This document shows positions 1-10,112 of a stretch of 64,000 bases of DNA, piece by piece. The notes under the pieces are model-generated. The model was not told the origin of the DNA. It worked only from the letters and a program-made list of their open reading frames with translations, and ran no database searches. The stretch's first letter is position 1. Every line of letters starts with the position of its first letter. Position numbers and translations under genes: made by a program. This stretch comes from CAYRFQ01 sp964423615 (GTDB lineage Bacteria; Planctomycetota; Planctomycetia; Gemmatales; Gemmataceae), in assembly GCA_964423615.1 (NCBI GenBank), contig CAYRFQ010000004.1, positions 62,001 through 126,000 of the forward strand, written 5' to 3'.

Positions 1-152
1 AATGACAGTTCGTCGCCAGCAAAGTTCACACGATTTCGGCGTTGATCAATGAAAATCGATGAGGGGCCCACGGGACCGGCCATGTTCATGGAAAGCTTAC
101 GGTCGAACAAACAACCACGGCCAATCACCGAGAAAGCTCTGCCGTCCTTTGT

Positions 153-1331
153 CTATTTCGCTGAAAGCTTCCACACGGTAATTCCCTCCGGAGTTACGAC
201 GGCGATCGCTTCGTTCTTGGAAGAAAACACCACATGGTAAGCAGACCCAGAAGTCTTCGCCTCGCCAATTTTCTTCCCGCTTTTCAAATTCCAAATGACA
301 AGCTTTTCGAAACCAGCGAGGGCAACAAGTTGCCCATCGAGTGAGAAGCCCAAGTGGCCGTAGCTAAAATTGACTGGAATGGCCTTGTGGGTCTTGTTCG
401 TTTCGATGTCAAACAACCTCACCTCGAATGGAAAGTTCGTCCCTTGCAGGAACGCCAGATGTTCTCCGCTCGGGGTCAGCATCGGCTTGGTCCAGGTGTC
501 CTTGAGACTCACCTCAGTCAAAGTGTTCTCGGTCGAGTCCCAAACGGGCATAGAGGACTTTTTCTCGTGAGTATGGAGCGCAACCACTGTTCCATCACGC
601 GAAAAAGAGAGTCGGGCGAAATCGGGAACGTTCTTCCAGGAGCTGACTTTGCCGGTCTCCACATCGATCGAAGCTACAGTGGTTCCTTCAATCTTCTTTT
701 CCTTCACAAGGAACTTCCGTGCGAGGATAGTAGTTCCGTTTGGAGAAAGATGAATGTCACTCGTTTGTGCTGGAGCTTCTAACTTCTTCAAAAGTTTGCC
801 AGTTCGAACGTCCCAAACCACAATCTCTGGAGTCGCCGCCGTTCCGAATGACAAGTAGCCGAACCGTTGACCATCTATGGAAAGAGACGGAGTGAAGAAA
901 CCCTTCGGTAGCTCGATCTCGACTTGACCTTCTTTCTTGGTCTCGAGATCCAGACTCGCAAAGTTCACATCGTTACTCTTTTGATCGTGTTCGACCCACA
1001 CGACCTTGGCTTCCGTGGGGAAGCCAATTCCTGAAATGAACTTCTCCTTGCCCTTCTTGACAAACGACTGCCGTACAAGCTCTAGTTCGTCGAGTTCCTT
1101 TGGGACCGATTTCGTTGTGGAGGTGGTTTTTTCCTTGCTTTTAGTGTTGCTAGCTTTCTCTGGCGTCTCAGACTTCTCAGGGTCAGACGTTTCAAGTTCT
1201 TGCTTGGCTTTTTTTGTTGTCGATTTAGGTCCTTCCTCCACTTCACCGAAGTTGGCACCACAGCCAGTCAGAGAGCACAAAAATACACAATAGAAAATCA
1301 TCCATGTCGTAAATCCAGCAATCCTTCGCAT
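153..1331 (-). CDS. Predicted lipoprotein with WD40/TolB-like beta-propeller
   Basis: A 392-residue protein read from the ATG at 1331. This start is chosen because AGGAGA lies just upstream and the next residues form a lipoprotein signal: a hydrophobic stretch ending in LTGC with the lipidated Cys at about residue 24. The reading frame extends further upstream but without a signal or ribosome site. A charged Lys/Glu/Ser/Thr-rich linker (about residues 30-80) precedes repeated blade-like segments such as PSLSIDGQRFGYLS, LSPNGTTILA, FSRDGTVVAL and FSLDGQLVAL, each followed by WD or WN motifs typical of WD40/TolB propellers. It is probably an envelope-anchored scaffold; no catalytic residues are visible and no partner is evident. 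A TATAAT-like hexamer lies on the minus strand at 1448-1453 but lacks a convincing -35 box. Confidence 0.8.
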   Translation of the reverse strand: MRRIAGFTTWMIFYCVFLCSLTGCGANFGEVEEGPKSTTKKAKQELETSDPEKSETPEKASNTKSKEKTTSTTKSVPKELDELELVRQSFVKKGKEKFISGIGFPTEAKVVWVEHDQKSNDVNFASLDLETKKEGQVEIELPKGFFTPSLSIDGQRFGYLSFGTAATPEIVVWDVRTGKLLKKLEAPAQTSDIHLSPNGTTILARKFLVKEKKIEGTTVASIDVETGKVSSWKNVPDFARLSFSRDGTVVALHTHEKKSSMPVWDSTENTLTEVSLKDTWTKPMLTPSGEHLAFLQGTNFPFEVRLFDIETNKTHKAIPVNFSYGHLGFSLDGQLVALAGFEKLVIWNLKSGKKIGEAKTSGSAYHVVFSSKNEAIAVVTPEGITVWKLSAK

Positions 1332-2046
1332 TGTACTTCTCCTGAATTGCAAACGAGGCCACTGGTGGCAGATCATTCTCCGAGCATGCCTCGCATCAAG
1401 TTTCTTGCTCCAGTTGCAGACTTGCCCCAACCGGATGGACGTGCGGAATTATAATTTAGGCAGTTTTGTGGAAAAAAAGCAAGATTGGTCTCGGCTGATG
1501 GCAGGGCAGTTTGATATTCGAGGTTGTCTAGGAAACTGTCAAAGTAAACAGGTTCTCCCAAATGCCAACAGCACCAAAAACACTCATCCGCAACTTTTAA
1601 GTACCCTTGTGGCGATTGTGGACAATTGTCACAAGAATGTGTGCGAAGGTTTTGTTAGGACCCAACCCCCTGTCGACGTCGTTACTCACCCATCAGGACA
1701 GGCTCCATCTTCTTTTCACGATCCCTAAATCACATTCAAGCTCGAAAAGCCCTTGGAAACGCTCAGGCACAGAAAACCACATGGCCTTAAATGGAATTGC
1801 AACCATTCGAGGTCATCGTCACAAATCGTTGTAGGTAACGTTCGCTTCGAGAACTCGAGTGAAGAGAGTCAGATAAGCAATACACTTGATATGTTGACGT
1901 GTGATAGTCTCAGAGTTGGACTAGACGTCAAAGTAGAGATGCGTCAATTGTGCGATACACGAGAGGCCGCTTGTTGAAGGACCAGCTGTTGGATCCGAAA
2001 GAAATGAATATGACTTCACTGTTCCGTCGACTGGTCCTTCGCGGTC
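1332..2046. other. Intergenic region, no supported gene
   Basis: About 715 bases between csrA and the propeller lipoprotein. Several short plus-strand open frames overlap one another, but none has a ribosome site, a recognisable domain or a plausible composition. An imperfect inverted repeat, CTTGTG...CACAAG, spans about 1608-1635. I see nothing else. Confidence 0.5.
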
Positions 2047-2256
2047 TCAAGAATTCACTGGCATTGTCATTGTTGAGTCATCTGAAAATTCAACTTGTCG
2101 CTTCCAAACCTCTTCCCGGTGGACAGCAATTTCTGGAGGAGCTTCGATCCCAAGTCGCACCTTGTTACCGTCAATCTGTAGGACGCGAACATAAACGAGT
2201 TGTCCGTTGATGGTCACAACGATCTGTTCATCTTTCTTCCTTGACAAGACCAACAT
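2047..2256 (-). CDS. csrA: Carbon storage regulator CsrA
   Basis: A 69-residue protein opening MLVLSRKKDEQIVV, the canonical CsrA start, and continuing with VRVLQIDGNKVRLGIEAP and EIAVHREEV, which match the RNA-binding strand and the conserved IxAP/xVHREEV block. CsrA dimers bind GGA motifs in mRNA leaders and change translation or stability. AGGAGA lies six bases before the ATG. The short tail after the HREEV block is family-typical and not conserved. It stands alone here: the flagellar genes that often accompany csrA are absent, so its targets cannot be inferred from context. Confidence 0.96.
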   Translation of the reverse strand: MLVLSRKKDEQIVVTINGQLVYVRVLQIDGNKVRLGIEAPPEIAVHREEVWKRQVEFSDDSTMTMPVNS

Positions 2257-2669
2257 GAGTTTTCTCCTGATTTAGCTTGTTCCAGCTTATCTTTTGTGAT
2301 CAAAGATGGAAACGAAGCAATTCTTTAAGTTTGAACAGTCAACACAAAAATTCTAAGATAAATAATGGTTGTGTTGTGATGAATCTGATGTATTTTTAAA
2401 TTTAGAAGCCTCCACCGTTGAAGTTAGAAGGAATGCCATTGGAGTGTGAAATTGTAAATGTCCAAAGGCATTCATTCCTATTCTAGACTCTCTTGACAAG
2501 AGGTCCAAATGCGTTCGCATAAAATCCATCTCTTACATGAACAAATTTTTACCATATGAAAATTAGTTTAGCAAGGTTAGTTGAGTGAGCTACTTTTTTT
2601 CTGTCTCACCGAACCCACTTCTGTTGTTGTAAATTGCTATCTGGTCAAAAGATACGGGGAGAACGAATG
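2257..2669. other. AT-rich intergenic region upstream of csrA
   Basis: About 410 bases, visibly more AT-rich than the surroundings, between the terminator of the upstream secretion cluster and csrA. No open frame is supported. It presumably carries the csrA promoter, but no clear -35/-10 pair stands out. Confidence 0.5.
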
Positions 2670-2706
2670 AAAAAATCCCCCACAAGGTCGGCCCTTGTGG
2701 GGGATT
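2670..2706 (-). terminator. Rho-independent terminator of the secretion cluster
   Basis: A perfect 14-bp inverted repeat, arms 2674-2687 and 2693-2706 (left arm AATCCCCCACAAGG), with a 5-base loop. On the minus strand it is followed by a run of six U. It lies 30 bases beyond the stop of the lipoprotein at 2736, so it ends the gspG-to-lipoprotein transcription unit. Confidence 0.92.
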
Positions 2707-2735
2707 ATCGATGTGTGTGAGATTATCGCCAAGAA

Positions 2736-3470
2736 TTAACGGACTTGCGTTTTTCTGAGAGGGACATCTTGTGAGACACTTGGTACACCCCCAGGAAGTT
2801 CCGTTTTTGGGGTGACCTTTTGGCTCAACAAAGAGTCTGGAGAAATCCCCGGAACGGACCGTCTACGGATGTTAAAAGTCGGAGCCTCAATAGCGAGTTT
2901 GAGCTTGCTTCGCTTGTACAAGATGTTCCCTTCCTTCGTCGTGTACTTGATGTTCATTTGTAACTTCGTCAAGTTGGGCTGGTAGGTAGCCCAGGGCAAT
3001 GGAACATTGTAGCCCCATCCGATCATCCTGTCTTTGCTCGCTGCCGGGCAAAGCATCTCCTTATTGAAGGCCCAACATTCTAGGACCTTTCCGTCGTGCG
3101 GTGACTGTGGCGGTCCCTCTAGACTGAGCTTAACCTCGAGGAAACCGTCGGCTCGACAAGGTTTCAAGTTCTTGTCGAATAGGTAGAGCCGCATGGCGAG
3201 ATTGGGTCCGGGTTGACCGTCTTTCCCAGGATCGGGCAAGAAGATGACTTGCCGCTCCCATCTCGGTACGATTTCAACGACTTCTCCTACTGGGGGCTCT
3301 TCCCTGTTTTTGTGGTTGCTCCAAAGCGGAAGGCTCACACACCCAGGACAAACCAGAAAGAGGATAGTTAAAGGGAGAAAATAAACGACTAAGGTTTTTG
3401 TGCCTGGCTCCTTTTCTTTTTCTCTGTCTACTTTCCTGAGAGCCATTGGAAAGGTTGTCTTATTCGCCAT
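2736..3470 (-). CDS. Lipoprotein overlapping the 3' end of the secretin gene
   Basis: A 244-residue protein with a charged N-terminus, a hydrophobic stretch and a lipobox ending LVCPGC, so it should be lipidated. The mature part has no family I recognise; segments such as VEIVPRWERQVIFLPDP and LTKLQMNIKYTTKEGN suggest a beta-rich periplasmic domain. Its start lies 43 bases inside the end of the secretin gene and its stop is followed by the operon terminator, so the two are co-transcribed and perhaps translationally coupled. A small lipoprotein next to a secretin suggests a pilotin-like role, but that is inference from position only. A second possible ATG is at 3446. Confidence 0.8.
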   Translation of the reverse strand: MANKTTFPMALRKVDREKEKEPGTKTLVVYFLPLTILFLVCPGCVSLPLWSNHKNREEPPVGEVVEIVPRWERQVIFLPDPGKDGQPGPNLAMRLYLFDKNLKPCRADGFLEVKLSLEGPPQSPHDGKVLECWAFNKEMLCPAASKDRMIGWGYNVPLPWATYQPNLTKLQMNIKYTTKEGNILYKRSKLKLAIEAPTFNIRRRSVPGISPDSLLSQKVTPKTELPGGVPSVSQDVPLRKTQVR

Positions 3471-6400
3471 CCGAACCCCCTTCCTTGGGAATTGGTTTGA
3501 TTATGCCCTGCGTCGCCCTGAGTCTGGGGGTGACCTTCGTATCGACTATGTTCTCCCGGAGTGGCTACTGGAGGCACAAGCGGAGTATTTCGGATCCGCA
3601 GACCCGCACTGGGAACCATAGGTTCTGGAAAACTAGGTGCAGGCCCATGGGTCACTGGCCAATTGTGTTGATACTGTCGTTGCACCGCTTGACCCCCAAT
3701 GTGTTTTGGACCCGCTGAGGTCTGTTCCAAAACTTGACCGGGAGCCGTCTGTTGGAACTGATTCGCCGTCGCTTGTGTTGGAGCTATCTGGCCCGTGGAG
3801 CGTGAGGTCTGGAGTAGCTTTGTTTGCGATCCAGCTTGTCTTGGCACAGGAAGCGCTGATCGCTTCGAGTTTTGGGGCACCATACGCCCTTGCCTTGGTT
3901 TCGGAAACCTGGAGGGATCCAATGGCGACAACTGTCCAGAAGACTGCCCGGGAGTCTGTGGCCTTTGGGATCTGGGAAGCGGCTTTGGGTTAGGCAACTG
4001 TTCGGTAGGCGGGCTGCCTGGCGACTGAACGTTCCCATCTTGCAACGGGACCAGTGATCCTCCCGATTGTGGCGGAGAGAGGTAGATTGTACCCGATGGA
4101 GCCAAACTTGGTCGCGGGGTTTTCGGCGGACGGTAACCAGGCATCACCGGTTCCATTCCGACGGTCCCGTGGGCTTTCAACACGTCGCCTTGAATCCAGT
4201 CCATGCGTTGACGTTCTTCGGCAAAAATTCGGTCGGCCTCGGCCCGAGAGCGAACGATTCGCGGTGTCAGGATGATGAGCAGTTCTTCCTTGCGTTTGAT
4301 TTGTTGGCGGAATCGGAAGAGAGCCCCAACCCCTGGCAAGTCACCGAACCACGGAATTTTGTTTTCTGACTTGACGTTGGTTCGTGAGATCAATCCCCCA
4401 AGGACGACAGTCTCGCCATCGGCGGCGATCACCGTCGTTTCGACTTCTTGTACGTCGAACGCCGTAGCAAAGATAGGCGCTCCGGCAGCGGTCTCTCCTA
4501 CAACAACGTTGGAGTCCGTGGTGGACGAAACCGAAGGCAAGACCCGCATGATGATTGTGCCATCGGGATTAATCTTTGGCGTCACCTGCAGTTGGACCCC
4601 GACGTCTCGGTAATCGATGTTGTTTGCGGTCGTCAATCCACCCGCAAGGTTCGTGATTAGCTGGGAACTAATGATGTATGGGGCGAATTGGCCGACGAGG
4701 ATTCGTGCCGACTGGTTGTCTGCCGTCATGACTTGAGGTCGACTCAAGATGTCTATCCGGTCTTGGGTTTTGAGGGCCCTAACAAGGATGTTGACGCTGT
4801 CGCTGGCCGCTGAGAAAACGAATCCGCCAGCATTCGCGATCGAGGATGCCCGTCCAAGTCCAAAGTTCCCCAGTCCCTGAACGCCCACACGCCCTGGCGC
4901 CACAGCTGGCTGGTTGGCCAGCGGGGCCGTGCTGTTGAAGTTGAACCCCGGCGCGGTGTTGAAGACCGTCCCGTCGATCACACTACGTTCAAAGAAAATC
5001 GGCGTTTGGAAACCCAACTCGACTCCAAACTCATTTAAGTCATCCAACTGGACCTCGGCAATCAAGGCCTGGATCATTACCTGAGGCGGCAACGTGTCGA
5101 GCGTTTGGATGATGTTGTTGACTTCGTCGAAGTATTGGTCGCTGGCACTAATGAGCAGCGAGTTAGAAATCGGCTCAGGGACGATGATCACTTGTTGTTG
5201 TAGCAACTGGAACACCGTGTTCTGATTGACGTTGACGGTCGTGGCCGTCAGAAGCTGGGCCAGAAAGTCGTTCAGTGATACGGCCACGTCGGCAGCCAGG
5301 GCGTTCTTCAAACGGTAAACGAGGTTCTTTCGATTGACAACGGAGTTATCTTCCAGGCGGCTGATAATGGCCTCGATGACTTCCAGGTCGTTCTGGCTGC
5401 CAGCGACGATCAAACTGTTTGTCCGGGGATCGACCGTTAAACGGAGGTCGATGATCGGCGCCCCCTCAGGCGTTTGGTTGCCGATGGCGATCACAGGCGG
5501 GCGGCCAGCGACTCCAGCCTGTTGTCCGGGGATACCCTGCTGTCCCGGAACTGCTCCAGGCTGTTGGATCGCACTGGTCAGGAATAGTTGTTGAAGAATT
5601 CCAGCGACCGATTGTGCGTCTGCCTTCTTGAGCGTGAAGATGTTGATGTCCGACCGTGCCAACGGTGGCACATCGAGGTCCTTCACGAGAGCAACGACGA
5701 GTTGCATCGTTTTTGGCGGTGCCGCCACAATGAGGCTATTCGTCCTGGCGTCGGAGATGATTCGGACGTCCTGCAATACGCCCGACTTGACGACCTTTTT
5801 CAATTCGGTGCTGAAGAACCGAATCGTACTTGTTTTGCTCACCTGACCGTTGGCCGTAATCGGGCCGAGTTGGGCCTGTCCTAATTGCTGCGCCGGGAGG
5901 GTGACAGCTCCGGTCGTCGCTCCGGAAGGCGCCACAACTCCTTCGTTGATGGCCCGCGAAATCAAAAGAGCCAGTTCGTCGGCCGTGGCGTTATTCAACC
6001 GAAGAATGACCAGGTCACTCGAAGCGGCGGATTCGCCATTGTCGATTCGCCAAATCAAGTTCCGGATTTCCTCCAAGTCAGCCCGACCCGCCTGGACAAA
6101 GACGGTATTGGTGTTTTCGTCGAAGGTAACGCGAACGAGATTTTGGTTGTTTTGATCCTCAGGATACCTTGTGGCATAAAAGTCTTGCAAAAGTGTCGCG
6201 ACACGGGACGCCGAAGCCTGCTTGAGTGGGAACGAAATGAATTTTTCGCTCGGCACATCGAGGCGGTCGATGTCTTTCTTGATGTCCTTCAAGCGAGATT
6301 GCGGTGCAGCCACCAAGATGGCGTTGAGTCGCGAAATGGGTAGCAATGCAATCGAACTGGAGTTTTGGGTGCCCGTCGTGAACCCTGTTTGGTTTCCTCC

Positions 6401-9400
6401 AGGGCTGCCGATACGGACAGTCGTTGTTTCTTGAGACGGGGCGAGTGTCGTCGAGTTCGGGCCATAGATGACCTGCGAATACAGACGAGTCAGCGTATTC
6501 GTGAGCCGGACGGCGTCGCTGTATTTCAGCGGCACCAGCTCGATGTTCACTTCGCTTTGTTGCAAACTTTGTTGCAGGAAGCGGATGATGGTAATTACGG
6601 CTTCGACGTCGGTCTTGTTTGAACCGCTGACGATTACCCCTCCGAGTTGTTCAATGGGCACGACCGTGACGTCCGTTCTGGGACCGCGAATTGATTCGCC
6701 GTCCTTCGGGCCCGGTTGATTAACTCCACCTTTCTGGACGAGCAACGGTGGTTCTTGTTCTTCGTAGCTCACGAATTCCGAAGACGTTCTCGGGGCGACC
6801 TTGCTAGAAAACAATTCTGTGTTCTTCACGTTCTGCAAAGATCGCTTGTTCTGGAATTTAGTTAAAGCAGCCTTTGTTTGGTATCGCGGATCAGAAATTG
6901 TCGAGAACCGGCGGTCATCCTTGACCTGTGGTACGAAAAAATCCGGCTGTCCTTCGCGTCGATTTCGCTGCGACAGGTCGTCGCGAGAACTTTCTAGGCT
7001 GGTTCGGCCACCTCCGCCTCCTCGACTTCCGCCCCGGCCTCCACCGGGCGTCGTTCTACCACCCCCTCTACTCGGTGTGCCTCCGGTCCCGCGTCCGGGA
7101 GTCGTCCGGCCTCCTCGCCCTTGAAGTCCTCTAAGGCCCGCACCTGGAAATCCACCGAGCCGACCGCCTAGTCCTGAACCAGGAAATCCACCGAACCGAC
7201 TACTTGGAAATCCACCGAAGCCTCCGAACCTTGAAGTCGGTTGGTTCGTTCCCGTGGTTCGGGAGCCACTCGTTCGATTGGTAGTTGCCATGGGGATCGG
7301 TTCGCCTCGTATGGCTGCGAGTGCCTGAGCCACAACGAGCGGATCGACCTGGACGGGCAAGACTACAACGGTGCGCTCGGAATCCTTGGCTTGTTTCTCA
7401 TACTCGGCCACAAGAGACTTGATGTCTTCATACATCAGTTCCGAACAATAAACGGCAATCGAATTGGCCGTGTCGTTAACGGCCACGCTCAGAGAAGGCT
7501 TTCGCCGCGACGTACTCGAACCACGGTTGGACGATCCCCGATTGAACGGGAATGGAAGAGTCCGCGTTGGTTGTGAGCTCGGCTGCGTTGGGTTGATGCT
7601 TTCTTTGTAGAGAGTCTCGATTTGAGTCGCGACTTCTGACGCGTTGGCGTATTTCAACGGAGGCAGGACCCAGGTCCTCATCATGGCCGCCGAATCGGTT
7701 TCGGGTGTGTCGATTTGCTCGACGATCTTGCGGAGCGTGAGGAGTTCGGTCATCGTGGCCTTGACGAGTAGCGAGTTGGTGACCGTGTCAGCCACGATTC
7801 GGACATTCTCAGACCCACTGCCCCCACCGAGCAAACCTCCGGTCACGTCGCCCAGAAGTTGGAGGGGATTGAACCCGCCGCCTCCACGGCCTCCACGGCT
7901 TGCACCGCCGCCGCGACTCGCTCCTCCACCACTGCTACTTTGTTGCTTTCCGTTGAAGAATTCGTTGAGGATCTTGGCCATCTCGGTCGCGTCGACATAC
8001 TGCAAGTTGATGAGCTGGTAGTCGCCTTCGGTGGGCGTCGTGTTGACAATGTATCGAATCAAAAATTGGGCTTCGGCCAACGCCTCCGGGTCATCGCTCT
8101 GGACGATGATCTGGTTACCGAACGCCGTGATGATGACTGGTGCACCCGGTTTGCCTTTGTCTTTTGAAGCTTCCTTCTTTGGTACCTGGCCCCGGAGGAG
8201 GTTATTCCTACCGAGCCGTCCTGGTACTTTTGTCGTGCGATAGGAGGTTTGGTAAAAGAGGACCTTGGGCACGGGTAGTTTACTCGGGTCTTCATCGACC
8301 CGTTTCATCTGAGGAGTTGGAGTCGGTCTGCGACGAGGTCCCTGTTTTTTCTTGCGTTCGATGACGGTGCGGTTCCCACCCAGGTTCAATTGGAGGGGGT
8401 TCTTTCGCATTTCCGGCCAAACTTGTTTGAACACCTCGGCAACCGTGGCACCGCTACCCGTAGGCAACGTGATGACCCGTCGTTTGGTGTCCCCGCCCTT
8501 GTACGTTTCGATGAGTTGCTCGATGCTGTCAATTTGCTCTTTCGTGCCTTTGACCAACACAGCGTTGCGGGTGATGTCCGCAGCAACGTAGGGGGCTGTC
8601 TTCTTGGCTTCTTCCAACCCCAAGCCTCCGAATGCAGCGGTGATCTTGTCGGCCATGTCGGTCGCATCGAGGGATCGGAGCACGAATAGTTTGACGACCG
8701 GAGGAATCATCTTGGGAACTTCCTTCCCTGAGACGAGGCCTTTGATGTCTTCGTGGTCGGCAGGAAGGGCTCTGATCCAAAGGCGATCAACAGCGATCTT
8801 CTGGACTTTGAAGCTCGTTCGACCCTCGAAAATGGCCGTCAGTGCCGCTGCGAGTTCTTCGGCATTGGCGTTTGGGAGCGGATACACTTTGCTGTACGGA
8901 GGTCCGGTAATGAGTTTCTGTTGGCTTTTTTCTCCTTTGTCTATTTCCAGGAGCATCTTCTTCGCTAGTGCCATTTTGTCCGACGGACCGGAGAGGAGTA
9001 CTTGATTGGTCGTGTCGTTCGACGTGGCGATGAGCTGCCGGACCTCCGTCTCGCTACCGCGTTGGACCTCCACCTGTTGGCCGTAGAGTTCAGTTACTCG
9101 GGCAGCGGCTTCTTTGGACCGGATGTACTTGCAAGTATACGCCTCGGTCTTGGTGCCACCTGGAGGAGATGCTCCGATCTCCTTGACGTACCGAACGATC
9201 TGCTTGAGGATTCCCGCCTTGCCTTGGAGCCAAAGTTGGTTGGCTGTCTTCAATGGCGTCACTTCGCCGTACTTGCCCATGATCTTTTTGACTTCGGGCG
9301 CAAAGTCGGCAGCAACGAGTGGTGTTACCGGTAGCAGGATCGAAAGAAGTTCGGTCTTCCCGTACTTGTCGAGATCTTCAATGGGCACCTGCGAAACGAT

Positions 9401-9817
9401 CTCGGGCGGCACCTTTCGGTCTGCGGGCCAAAACGTTATCGACGCGTTCCGGCGAATGATGATGTAGTTGTTCCGTGGGTCTGTCTCGAGGACCTCGTTG
9501 AGGATGTCGATGAATTCCGGGATCGTATATTCCCGGAGGGTTTCCTGCTTGGTCTTGGCGTCGGCTATTGTGGGCGGTATGAAGTTGATCGTCCCGGTTG
9601 GAACGTTGGCCGAAACGATGTCCAGTTTGGTCATCTTGCTGAGTGTTTCGATGGCAGTAGTCCAGGGAACTTTCCTCCAATCGAACTTAAACTTCGGCAA
9701 GTCCACCTTTTTTGCAGGCGGTGGGGTTTTCCCGACTAGCTCAGGAGGAAACTGTTCTTGAGCTTCCGCCGCTGTCATCGCCAACAACGGCAGCAGGACC
9801 AGAAATAGTGTTCTCAT
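3428..9817 (-). CDS. gspD: Giant type II secretion-type secretin (GspD-like) with many N-modules
   Basis: An outer-membrane secretin forming the exit channel of a T2SS/type IV pilus-like system. From the ATG at 9817 it has about 2129 residues; GspD is usually about 650-750. This start has GGAG upstream and a clean signal peptide (MRTLFLVLLPLLA...AEAQ); the frame continues upstream to 10045 through a repeat-bearing leader. After an N0-like region come about 13 N1/NolW-like modules, recognisable by openings such as LPNANAEELAAAL, LQYVDATEMAKIL, LKYSDAVRLT and LKKADAQSVAGIL, with endings of the TNSLLV or TNSLIV type. Two Gly/Arg/Ser-rich inserts interrupt the array. The C-terminal channel domain includes VLGGLISR and WFGDLPGVGALFR, and is followed by a Pro/Gln-rich tail of about 240 residues. 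It is the eighth gene of the minus-strand gsp cluster. Confidence 0.95.
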   Translation of the reverse strand: MRTLFLVLLPLLAMTAAEAQEQFPPELVGKTPPPAKKVDLPKFKFDWRKVPWTTAIETLSKMTKLDIVSANVPTGTINFIPPTIADAKTKQETLREYTIPEFIDILNEVLETDPRNNYIIIRRNASITFWPADRKVPPEIVSQVPIEDLDKYGKTELLSILLPVTPLVAADFAPEVKKIMGKYGEVTPLKTANQLWLQGKAGILKQIVRYVKEIGASPPGGTKTEAYTCKYIRSKEAAARVTELYGQQVEVQRGSETEVRQLIATSNDTTNQVLLSGPSDKMALAKKMLLEIDKGEKSQQKLITGPPYSKVYPLPNANAEELAAALTAIFEGRTSFKVQKIAVDRLWIRALPADHEDIKGLVSGKEVPKMIPPVVKLFVLRSLDATDMADKITAAFGGLGLEEAKKTAPYVAADITRNAVLVKGTKEQIDSIEQLIETYKGGDTKRRVITLPTGSGATVAEVFKQVWPEMRKNPLQLNLGGNRTVIERKKKQGPRRRPTPTPQMKRVDEDPSKLPVPKVLFYQTSYRTTKVPGRLGRNNLLRGQVPKKEASKDKGKPGAPVIITAFGNQIIVQSDDPEALAEAQFLIRYIVNTTPTEGDYQLINLQYVDATEMAKILNEFFNGKQQSSSGGGASRGGGASRGGRGGGGFNPLQLLGDVTGGLLGGGSGSENVRIVADTVTNSLLVKATMTELLTLRKIVEQIDTPETDSAAMMRTWVLPPLKYANASEVATQIETLYKESINPTQPSSQPTRTLPFPFNRGSSNRGSSTSRRKPSLSVAVNDTANSIAVYCSELMYEDIKSLVAEYEKQAKDSERTVVVLPVQVDPLVVAQALAAIRGEPIPMATTNRTSGSRTTGTNQPTSRFGGFGGFPSSRFGGFPGSGLGGRLGGFPGAGLRGLQGRGGRTTPGRGTGGTPSRGGGRTTPGGGRGGSRGGGGGRTSLESSRDDLSQRNRREGQPDFFVPQVKDDRRFSTISDPRYQTKAALTKFQNKRSLQNVKNTELFSSKVAPRTSSEFVSYEEQEPPLLVQKGGVNQPGPKDGESIRGPRTDVTVVPIEQLGGVIVSGSNKTDVEAVITIIRFLQQSLQQSEVNIELVPLKYSDAVRLTNTLTRLYSQVIYGPNSTTLAPSQETTTVRIGSPGGNQTGFTTGTQNSSSIALLPISRLNAILVAAPQSRLKDIKKDIDRLDVPSEKFISFPLKQASASRVATLLQDFYATRYPEDQNNQNLVRVTFDENTNTVFVQAGRADLEEIRNLIWRIDNGESAASSDLVILRLNNATADELALLISRAINEGVVAPSGATTGAVTLPAQQLGQAQLGPITANGQVSKTSTIRFFSTELKKVVKSGVLQDVRIISDARTNSLIVAAPPKTMQLVVALVKDLDVPPLARSDINIFTLKKADAQSVAGILQQLFLTSAIQQPGAVPGQQGIPGQQAGVAGRPPVIAIGNQTPEGAPIIDLRLTVDPRTNSLIVAGSQNDLEVIEAIISRLEDNSVVNRKNLVYRLKNALAADVAVSLNDFLAQLLTATTVNVNQNTVFQLLQQQVIIVPEPISNSLLISASDQYFDEVNNIIQTLDTLPPQVMIQALIAEVQLDDLNEFGVELGFQTPIFFERSVIDGTVFNTAPGFNFNSTAPLANQPAVAPGRVGVQGLGNFGLGRASSIANAGGFVFSAASDSVNILVRALKTQDRIDILSRPQVMTADNQSARILVGQFAPYIISSQLITNLAGGLTTANNIDYRDVGVQLQVTPKINPDGTIIMRVLPSVSSTTDSNVVVGETAAGAPIFATAFDVQEVETTVIAADGETVVLGGLISRTNVKSENKIPWFGDLPGVGALFRFRQQIKRKEELLIILTPRIVRSRAEADRIFAEERQRMDWIQGDVLKAHGTVGMEPVMPGYRPPKTPRPSLAPSGTIYLSPPQSGGSLVPLQDGNVQSPGSPPTEQLPNPKPLPRSQRPQTPGQSSGQLSPLDPSRFPKPRQGRMVPQNSKRSALPVPRQAGSQTKLLQTSRSTGQIAPTQATANQFQQTAPGQVLEQTSAGPKHIGGQAVQRQYQHNWPVTHGPAPSFPEPMVPSAGLRIRNTPLVPPVATPGEHSRYEGHPQTQGDAGHNQTNSQGRGFGWRIRQPFQWLSGK

Positions 9818-9925
9818 TGTCTCCGCCAAGCCTCTGCCCCAGACTGACCCAAGCGAAGCTCTCGTCCGTCGAGCCTCCGGTCCGTCTGGGTAGTTCGTTA
9901 TATTCTGGTCAGTTTGAGTCCGTGT

Positions 9926-9959
9926 AGCCAGGGTTTCCGGCAGGTCCGTCGCCAAACCT
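9926..9959. repeat. Direct repeat in gspD leader, copy 1
   Basis: A 34-base sequence containing TTCCGGCAGGTCCGTCGCC, repeated almost identically at 10078-10112 in the same orientation. It lies about 110 bases upstream of the chosen gspD start. Confidence 0.8.
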
Positions 9960-10077
9960 CCGGTCTCACGATTTCTATACATCATAGCCTTCTCCCGCCG
10001 AAAGCCACACCCAATGGAATGGACCCCAGGTGTTTTGGTGCTCATTTTCTACGTCTCAGGTCGACTAAACTACGAAC

Positions 10078-10112
10078 AGCCAGAATTTTCCGGCAGGTCC
10101 GTCGCCAAACCT
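10078..10112. repeat. Direct repeat in gspD leader, copy 2
   Basis: A 35-base partner of the repeat at 9926-9959; differences are confined to a short patch after AGCCAG. Both copies lie in the 424-base gap between gspM and gspD. Confidence 0.8.
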
